Shown here piece by piece: positions 6,854 through 10,063 of a stretch of 10,063 bases of DNA; the first letter of the stretch is position 1, and the number at the start of each line of letters is the position of its first letter. Location of the stretch: the NCBI GenBank assembly GCA_023266715.1, contig JAHFPK010000080.1:1-10063 (forward strand), written 5' to 3'. The position numbers and the translations under genes are program-made. The notes beneath the pieces are model-generated. The model ran no database searches, was not told the DNA's origin, and was given only the letters and a program-made list of their open reading frames with translations. This stretch comes from Hyphomicrobiales bacterium. GTDB lineage: Bacteria > Pseudomonadota > Alphaproteobacteria > Rhizobiales > Aestuariivirgaceae.

Positions 6854-7947
6854 AAACCCTTACGCATGATGAGGGCATCCTCGCGCTTGCCATCGCCGCG
6901 TTTATAATAATTTTTTCGAATTCCGGCTTCCTTGAATCCACAGGACCGATAAAGCGCAAGGCCCACGGTGTTTGAAATGGCAACTTCAATAAACAGGGAT
7001 TTGACGCCATCCTTCTTCAGAAGAACTTCCATGTGCTTCATGAGTAATTTGGCGTGCCCCTTCTGGCGAAAGACCGGACGAATGCAGATTGTCAGTATCT
7101 CTGACTCATCGGCAGCTTTGCGAAGGAGAACAAATCCGGTTGGATTGTTCTGACTGAAAATGAGAATGGCGCTGGTGCCGGGTGAGGCAAGCATTTCACT
7201 GAAGGCCGCTTCACTCCACTGCCTATCAAAACATTCACCGTGGATTTCTGCCAACAGCTTTGCCGCGGCTGGTCCGACGGCGCTGAAGGAAATTTTAGCG
7301 ACTTGCGGTTTCACATCCGGGGCGCGCAGGTAGAGCGGTTCCGGCGGTAAAGCGGACGCAGGAATGTCGACAGCAAGGCGCACAAAATTTTCGGCAATCG
7401 GCAAGTCACCTGCATCACTTCGCACATGGTGATGGCTGTTTAATTTTTTCAACAATGATTCTGTTGCCGTTCCAAGCATCCTGACCGAGTGACTCGGCAT
7501 GAGCTTGTGCGTGTTGGCGAGTGCCACAACGACAGGCGCCGCCACTTCATGCCCTAACTGATCATAGGAGGCGAAATAAATTTCCCCGGCCCGTGCATCA
7601 ACGGCAACTACGACAGGGAGAGTATTCGCTGTCTCATTGGCAGCAATTGCTGCCAGCGAATTGATCCCGATGACTGGAATGGAAAGTGAAAGCCCCAGGC
7701 CCCGCGCCATGGCAAGGCCAATGCGCACACCGGTGAAGGTGCCAGGTCCCGTGGTGACCGCAATGCGGCCAAGGCCCGCAAAGCGAACGCCTGCAAGCGC
7801 CATGGTTTCCTGCACCATTGGCGCCAAAGCTTCCGCCTGCCCCCGGTCCATGAATTGCTGATTTGCCCCAATAACTAGGCCCCTGTCTGCGTCATAAACA
7901 CAGACCGAGCAGGCCGCCATTGAAGTATCGAGAGCAAGAATGAGCAT
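6850..7947 (-). CDS. tsaB-rimI: TsaB-RimI fusion: t6A complex subunit plus ribosomal-protein acetyltransferase
   Basis: A 365-residue two-domain protein. Residues 1-215 are TsaB: ILALDTSM at the start, GPGTFTGVRIGLA at 67-79, VDARAGEIYFASY at 116-128, and the usual C-terminal PEPLYLRAPDVKPQ. TsaB is the inactive ASKHA paralogue that pairs with TsaD to make N6-threonylcarbamoyladenosine at tRNA A37. Residues from about 217 to 365 are a GNAT domain of RimI type, with acetyl-CoA-binding RQKGHAK, then IEVAISNTVGLALYRSCGF, RKNYYKR and EDALIMRK. RimI acetylates the N-terminal Ala of ribosomal protein S18. The two genes are usually separate neighbours; here the frame runs through with almost no linker (junction near 7300). 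The start ATG at 7947 has no clear Shine-Dalgarno sequence. The stop overlaps plsC in GTGA. This is the first gene of the minus-strand block. Confidence 0.94.
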   Translation of the reverse strand: MLILALDTSMAACSVCVYDADRGLVIGANQQFMDRGQAEALAPMVQETMALAGVRFAGLGRIAVTTGPGTFTGVRIGLAMARGLGLSLSIPVIGINSLAAIAANETANTLPVVVAVDARAGEIYFASYDQLGHEVAAPVVVALANTHKLMPSHSVRMLGTATESLLKKLNSHHHVRSDAGDLPIAENFVRLAVDIPASALPPEPLYLRAPDVKPQVAKISFSAVGPAAAKLLAEIHGECFDRQWSEAAFSEMLASPGTSAILIFSQNNPTGFVLLRKAADESEILTICIRPVFRQKGHAKLLMKHMEVLLKKDGVKSLFIEVAISNTVGLALYRSCGFKEAGIRKNYYKRGDGKREDALIMRKGL

Positions 7948-7994
7948 AATGCTGCTTGATAGGCCGCAATCCTTACCGGACGCAAGTTCGTGCG

Positions 7995-8013
7995 TTAGGG
8001 ATGAATAACTCCC
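7995..8013. repeat. Direct repeat copy 1 (duplicated 3' end of FucU-like gene)
   Basis: This 19-bp stretch matches 8097-8115 at 17 of 19 bases, with 11 consecutive identical bases (GGATGAATAAC at 7999-8009 and 8101-8111). Read on the minus strand both copies spell the same codons, Val-Ile-His-Pro-stop, with CCC against CCT for Pro. This copy is detached from the gene by an 83-bp palindromic element. It is best explained as a target-site duplication left by the insertion. Confidence 0.75.
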
Positions 8014-8096
8014 CCAACCTCATCATGGCCGTGCTCGACACGGCCATCTTCTTTTATGTGGCGATGACCGGATCAAGTCCGGTCATGATGGAGAAA
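8014..8096. mobile_element. MITE/RIME-like double-palindrome element
   Basis: A non-coding element with two separate perfect hairpins. Hairpin 1 has a 9-bp stem ATGGCCGTG/CACGGCCAT (8025-8033 and 8039-8047) with loop CTCGA. Hairpin 2 has a 9-bp stem ATGACCGGA/TCCGGTCAT (8064-8072 and 8078-8086) with loop TCAAG. Its outer ends are also inverted: CATCATG at 8021-8027 against CATGATG at 8084-8090. Both flanks carry the 19-bp direct repeat described at 7995 and 8097. Two palindromes in tandem are the hallmark of rhizobial intergenic mosaic elements (RIME) and related repeats; the assignment to that group is by resemblance only. No U-tract follows the hairpins on the minus strand, so it is not a classical terminator for the FucU-like gene, but it could stabilise the 3' end of the mRNA. 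Confidence 0.65.
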
Positions 8097-8115
8097 TTAA
8101 GGATGAATAACGCCC
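8097..8115. repeat. Direct repeat copy 2, containing the FucU-like stop codon
   Basis: Second copy of the 19-bp imperfect direct repeat (17/19 with 7995-8013). It encodes the last residues and the TAA stop of the FucU-like gene on the minus strand. The protein end KGVIHP is close to the KKGVTP end of E. coli FucU as I recall it, so the gene has not been damaged. Confidence 0.75.
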
Positions 8116-8525
8116 TTCCGCAAGATGAGATTGCCGTAAAGCCGGCGCTCGCCGGAAGCCACAATGGCATAGCAGCCTTTCACCCGGTTATAGAAATCAG
8201 AACCCACCAGAACGGAAATTTTTTGCTTGGGCTCGTATTTCTTGAGAACCGCCTCAAAGTCCGAAAAGACCGGCTCTATTCGCTTGGCATCGCCATAGGC
8301 CGCCGGCCTGAACACGGCTTCTGGAACAAACCCATCGACTGGCATCACCGAAAGAATGGCATCGGCAATGCGCGGCGCATCATGGCCATCCATGCGCACC
8401 AGTCTCTGGGCGTCCGTGTCGGCGGGATAATTGCCGTCCACGATGGCAATTTCATCGCCGTGCCCCATGGTACGCAGGATTGCCAGAAGCTCGGGTCCCA
8501 ACAAGGGGTCAATGCCTTTAAGCAT
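8097..8525 (-). CDS. RbsD/FucU-family sugar mutarotase-like protein
   Basis: A 142-residue protein of the RbsD/FucU fold, normal length and apparently complete. FucU interconverts anomers of L-fucose; RbsD acts on D-ribose forms. The catalytic His is in MGHGDEI (H22). D30 follows, and the active-site Tyr and Asn are in LYGNLILRKG (Y130, N132), the form typical of the FucU branch. The sugar cannot be told from sequence. The ATG at 8525 immediately follows the TGA of the ROK regulator gene with no gap. A perfect AAGGAGG Shine-Dalgarno sequence lies in the last ROK codons, so the two are surely co-transcribed and probably coupled. Its 3' end abuts a palindromic repeat element. It may belong with the sugar operon that starts beyond the right edge of the window. 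Confidence 0.9.
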   Translation of the reverse strand: MLKGIDPLLGPELLAILRTMGHGDEIAIVDGNYPADTDAQRLVRMDGHDAPRIADAILSVMPVDGFVPEAVFRPAAYGDAKRIEPVFSDFEAVLKKYEPKQKISVLVGSDFYNRVKGCYAIVASGERRLYGNLILRKGVIHP

Positions 8526-9749
8526 TCAGAAAACCTCCTTGAAAAGCACATCGCGGTCAATGATGTAATTTGCAAAAAGCGATAGGCTGGCAGCCCCCAT
8601 GGCGCGCGCATCCGAGCCAATGCTGCCCTCTTCGATGCTGAAATTTGGCAGCCCGCGCAAATCGTGGCCTGCCACGGCCAAACGGGTTTTCCGCACCAGC
8701 TCGGCTCTCACGTTGGCAGGCATGGCGCCATCAATGATTATCGCTTCAAAATCAATCACCGACATCGTGGCAACTGCGGCGAAGGCAAGGCTATTGGCAG
8801 TTTGCTCAAGCCAAATCTCGATCTGTGGCCCAATTTCCCCCCAGTCCTCCGGTGAGCGCGCCACCAGCATGGGATCAAGGCCTGCCGCCTGCAATTGATT
8901 TTCAAGAACGAAAAGACTGGCGTTGTGAATAAGTTGTTGCGGTGTGCCATCAGGCGCCGAGTGGGGCAAGGGGCCAATGGCTCCCGCATAACCCGTTCGC
9001 CCTGGAAAAATATGGCCGTTGATGACGATGCCGCCGCCGATGAAATAGCCCACGAAAAAATAGGCGTAGGTGTGAAATTGGTTGCCCCTGCCAAACAGAA
9101 GCTCGGCGGCACAGGCCGCTGTTGCGTCATTGCTGAAATGCACCGGCCAGTCGCCCAGCTTGGCAATCTCGCCGACGAGGTCGAAATCACGCCAAGCTTC
9201 CAGCACATCATGGGGCGCACCTATCGCTTCTTCCCAATTCCACAGCTCAAAGGGCGCCGCAATGCCAAGGCCGCAAATTTTTTCGCGCTGCGCGGGCGTG
9301 AGATCAGAAAGAAGTTCCTGGAGTCCGGCGGCAACAAAATCCACCAATTTTTGCGGCGTCGGAAAGTGATAGGGCTTGTGCACCTTGCGGCGCACTTTTC
9401 CCGTGAGATCAAGCAGGATGAGATCGCCGGAACGCCGGCCTACTTTCAGGCCAATCGAAAATGCCCCTTCCGGATTAAGCGAGAAGGGCACCAGCGGTTG
9501 CCCAACCTTGCCGCGCTGCGGCTTTTCCTTGATGAGCAGTTGGTCGGTTTCAAGCTGCCTGACAATGACTGAAACAGTCTGTGCCGAAAGTCCTGTGAGC
9601 CGGGCGATTTCAGCCTTGGGCAGGCTGCCATGCCGGCGGATCAGCGAAAGGGCCAATCGCTCATTGTAAAGACGCACCCCGTTTTGCGTCGTGCCACGGG
9701 CCAAGGTCGGGCCCTTGCCCAAAACCTGTCCGCCTGTTGCCCAATCCAT
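8526..9749 (-). CDS. ROK-family transcriptional regulator, FrcR-like, zinc motif absent
   Basis: A sugar-responsive repressor with an N-terminal winged HTH (about residues 27-82; recognition helix SAQTVSVIVRQL at 55-66) and a ROK sugar-binding domain. Numbering is from ATG 9749 (407 residues). The frame stays open to a GTG at 9803 (425 residues); ATG is preferred because related regulators have about 20 residues before the GTxQ motif, but neither start has a good ribosome binding site. SNDATAA (206-212) and IGGGIVINGH (237-246) are ROK sugar-site motifs. The ATP-binding DxGxT is replaced by LKVGRRSGD, as expected for a regulator without kinase activity. The CXCGXXGCXE zinc motif is missing and no Cys occurs after residue 213. 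From memory, SIGLKVGRRS and the overall sequence resemble rhizobial FrcR (fructose uptake). It is divergent from a gene starting at the right edge. Confidence 0.9.
   Translation of the reverse strand: MDWATGGQVLGKGPTLARGTTQNGVRLYNERLALSLIRRHGSLPKAEIARLTGLSAQTVSVIVRQLETDQLLIKEKPQRGKVGQPLVPFSLNPEGAFSIGLKVGRRSGDLILLDLTGKVRRKVHKPYHFPTPQKLVDFVAAGLQELLSDLTPAQREKICGLGIAAPFELWNWEEAIGAPHDVLEAWRDFDLVGEIAKLGDWPVHFSNDATAACAAELLFGRGNQFHTYAYFFVGYFIGGGIVINGHIFPGRTGYAGAIGPLPHSAPDGTPQQLIHNASLFVLENQLQAAGLDPMLVARSPEDWGEIGPQIEIWLEQTANSLAFAAVATMSVIDFEAIIIDGAMPANVRAELVRKTRLAVAGHDLRGLPNFSIEEGSIGSDARAMGAASLSLFANYIIDRDVLFKEVF
8534..8540 (-). promoter_or_regulatory. Strong Shine-Dalgarno sequence inside the ROK gene for the FucU-like gene
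   Basis: On the minus strand this reads AAGGAGG, a full anti-16S match, 8 bases before the ATG at 8525. It falls within the last ROK codons (AAG GAG GTT TTC TGA), so the C-terminal Lys-Glu-Val-Phe of the regulator is encoded by the ribosome binding site of the next gene. Together with the abutting TGA-ATG this indicates efficient translation and coupling of the second gene. Confidence 0.85.
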
Positions 9750-9835
9750 ACTCACGCCCGTCCGCCTGTCCCAAATTATGCGGAAATTGCCCGCAGGGTG
9801 CACAAAAGTCGAGCTTCCCGTAGGGTCAGCACCTT

Positions 9836-9870
9836 GTCAATAAATAAATCACGCCGATTTACTTATTGAC
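9836..9870. promoter_or_regulatory. Candidate ROK operator: 15-bp inverted repeat
   Basis: The arms GTCAATAAATAAATC (9836-9850) and GATTTACTTATTGAC (9856-9870) are inverted repeats matching at 14 of 15 bases, around the spacer ACGCC. ROK regulators such as NagC and Mlc bind long AT-rich palindromes, and this site lies 33 bp upstream of the longest ROK start and 86 bp from the preferred one. It therefore probably serves autoregulation and possibly looping with the second site at 9987. The regulator that binds is inferred from position only. Confidence 0.7.
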
Positions 9871-9956
9871 TCGGCGACTGGAATTCGCTCAAATCGCAGA
9901 CAGGGATCAGGATCTATATCCGTAGACCGGGTTTCCATTCACCTAAATATCTAGAC

Positions 9957-9985
9957 TTGAACTGCATTAGAAGTTAGACTAAATT
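9957..9985 (+). promoter_or_regulatory. Sigma70-like promoter for the divergent gene
   Basis: TTGAAC at 9957-9962 and TAAATT at 9980-9985 are separated by 17 bp, each matching the consensus at 4 of 6 positions. The predicted transcription start falls around 9992, inside the inverted repeat at 9987-10010. The first gene to the right would start at about 10062, giving a leader of roughly 70 bases. The match is moderate and alphaproteobacterial promoters vary, so this is a candidate only. Confidence 0.45.
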
Positions 9986-9986
9986 T

Positions 9987-10010
9987 TACATAAGTAATAA
10001 AACTTATGTA
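9987..10010. promoter_or_regulatory. Second candidate operator: 9-bp perfect inverted repeat
   Basis: TACATAAGT (9987-9995) and ACTTATGTA (10002-10010) are perfect inverted repeats around AATAAA. The core ACTTAT/ATAAGT is shared with the right arm of the 9836-9870 site. It overlaps the predicted start of rightward transcription, the classic place for a repressor. As a hairpin it would be weak and has no following U-run, so an operator is more likely than a terminator. Confidence 0.6.
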
Positions 10011-10018
10011 TGTAACTG

Positions 10019-10028
10019 TACTTAAGTA
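10019..10028. promoter_or_regulatory. Short perfect palindrome TACTTAAGTA in the leader
   Basis: A 10-bp perfect palindrome with the same ACTTA/TAAGT core as the two larger inverted repeats upstream, 8 bp after the second one. It could be a lower-affinity extra half-site pair for the same regulator. It is short and AT-rich, so chance cannot be excluded. Confidence 0.35.
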
Positions 10029-10052
10029 TGCCCAAACTAGGGCGTGTTCCAT

Positions 10053-10063
10053 GGGAGGATCAT
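10053..10063 (+). promoter_or_regulatory. Shine-Dalgarno and probable start of a gene cut off by the right edge
   Basis: GGGAGG at 10053-10058 is a strong ribosome binding site and the window ends in AT at 10062-10063, which would be an ATG start if the next base is G (a short 3-base spacing after GGAGG). An ATG at 10051 is an alternative start but has no ribosome binding site of its own. Given a divergent ROK regulator and a FucU-like gene, a sugar ABC-transporter substrate-binding protein is the most likely product, but none of its coding sequence is visible. Confidence 0.45.

Noticed and set aside
7981..7994. CGCA/TGCG mini-hairpin upstream of tsaB-rimI
   Set aside because: Only a 4-bp stem; within chance expectation for GC-rich DNA.
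7948..7994. A minus-strand promoter for the tsaB-rimI operon (TTGCGT with TATCAA about 18 bp on)
   Set aside because: The -35 match is poor and the spacing long; the operon promoter is probably nearby but this match cannot be supported.
8025..8056. Hairpin followed by CTTCTTTT as a plus-strand intrinsic terminator
   Set aside because: No plus-strand gene precedes it, and the hairpin is better explained as one half of the double-palindrome element.
7956..8585. A 209-codon plus-strand frame across the palindromic element and the FucU-like gene
   Set aside because: It runs through the non-coding repeat and antisense to a gene with a perfect ribosome binding site; no domain is visible.
8895..9572. 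A 225-codon open frame on the plus strand opposite the ROK gene
   Set aside because: The minus-strand frame encodes a full ROK regulator with family motifs. The plus-strand product has no recognisable motif and is an antisense shadow of GC-biased codons.
9830..9900. TTGACA on the minus strand and TTGACT on the plus strand as -35 boxes
   Set aside because: Neither has a convincing -10 box at 16-18 bp; they arise from the arms of the inverted repeat.
1..10063. CRISPR array, tRNA, rRNA, transposase, prophage or defence genes
   Set aside because: No spaced repeat array, tRNA-like cloverleaf, integrase/transposase frame or defence-type domain was found; apart from the repeat at 7995-8115 the window is core chromosome.

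Overview
The window looks like chromosomal DNA of an alphaproteobacterium, most likely Hyphomicrobiales (Rhizobiales) or a near relative. This is inference. It rests on the conserved run plsC-miaB-phoH-ybeY-corC, a ROK regulator very like the rhizobial FrcR type, an adenosine-kinase-type PfkB protein, moderately high GC with tight gene packing, and an intergenic double-palindrome repeat of the kind common in this class. No phage, plasmid, CRISPR, rRNA or tRNA gene was seen.

Layout. At the left edge is the 3' part of nth (endonuclease III, + strand). It converges on and overlaps by 29 bp a small EI24/CysZ-like membrane protein (- strand). A 78-bp divergent gap then leads to a PfkB-family, adenosine-kinase-like gene (+). 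Its stop codon shares the bases TTAA with the stop of the next, convergent gene.

From 7947 down to 2225 lies one tightly packed minus-strand block, probably an operon. In transcription order it holds a TsaB-RimI fusion, a PlsC/OlsA-like acyltransferase, miaB, phoH, ybeY and a corC-type CBS protein. Junctions are 4-bp overlaps or gaps of at most 37 bp. The theme is tRNA A37 modification (TsaB for t6A, MiaB for ms2i6A), ribosome and rRNA maturation (RimI, YbeY, PhoH), with an envelope-lipid enzyme and an ion-efflux-type CBS protein. The lnt gene, a usual neighbour of corC, is not present.

From 7995 to 8115 there is a small non-coding repeat of two 9-bp-stem hairpins, bracketed by a 19-bp imperfect direct repeat (17/19). 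The repeat covers the last five codons, including the stop, of the next gene. It reads like an insertion of a miniature palindromic element with target duplication.

The right end is a sugar-utilisation module: a FucU/RbsD-type mutarotase-like gene directly coupled to a ROK repressor (both - strand), then a divergent AT-rich control region. That region holds a 15-bp inverted repeat (14/15), a sigma70-like promoter pointing right, a second 9-bp perfect inverted repeat over the predicted transcription start, a short palindrome, and a Shine-Dalgarno sequence at the window edge. The gene it serves lies beyond the window. A sugar ABC transporter operon is the best guess, but that is not seen here.
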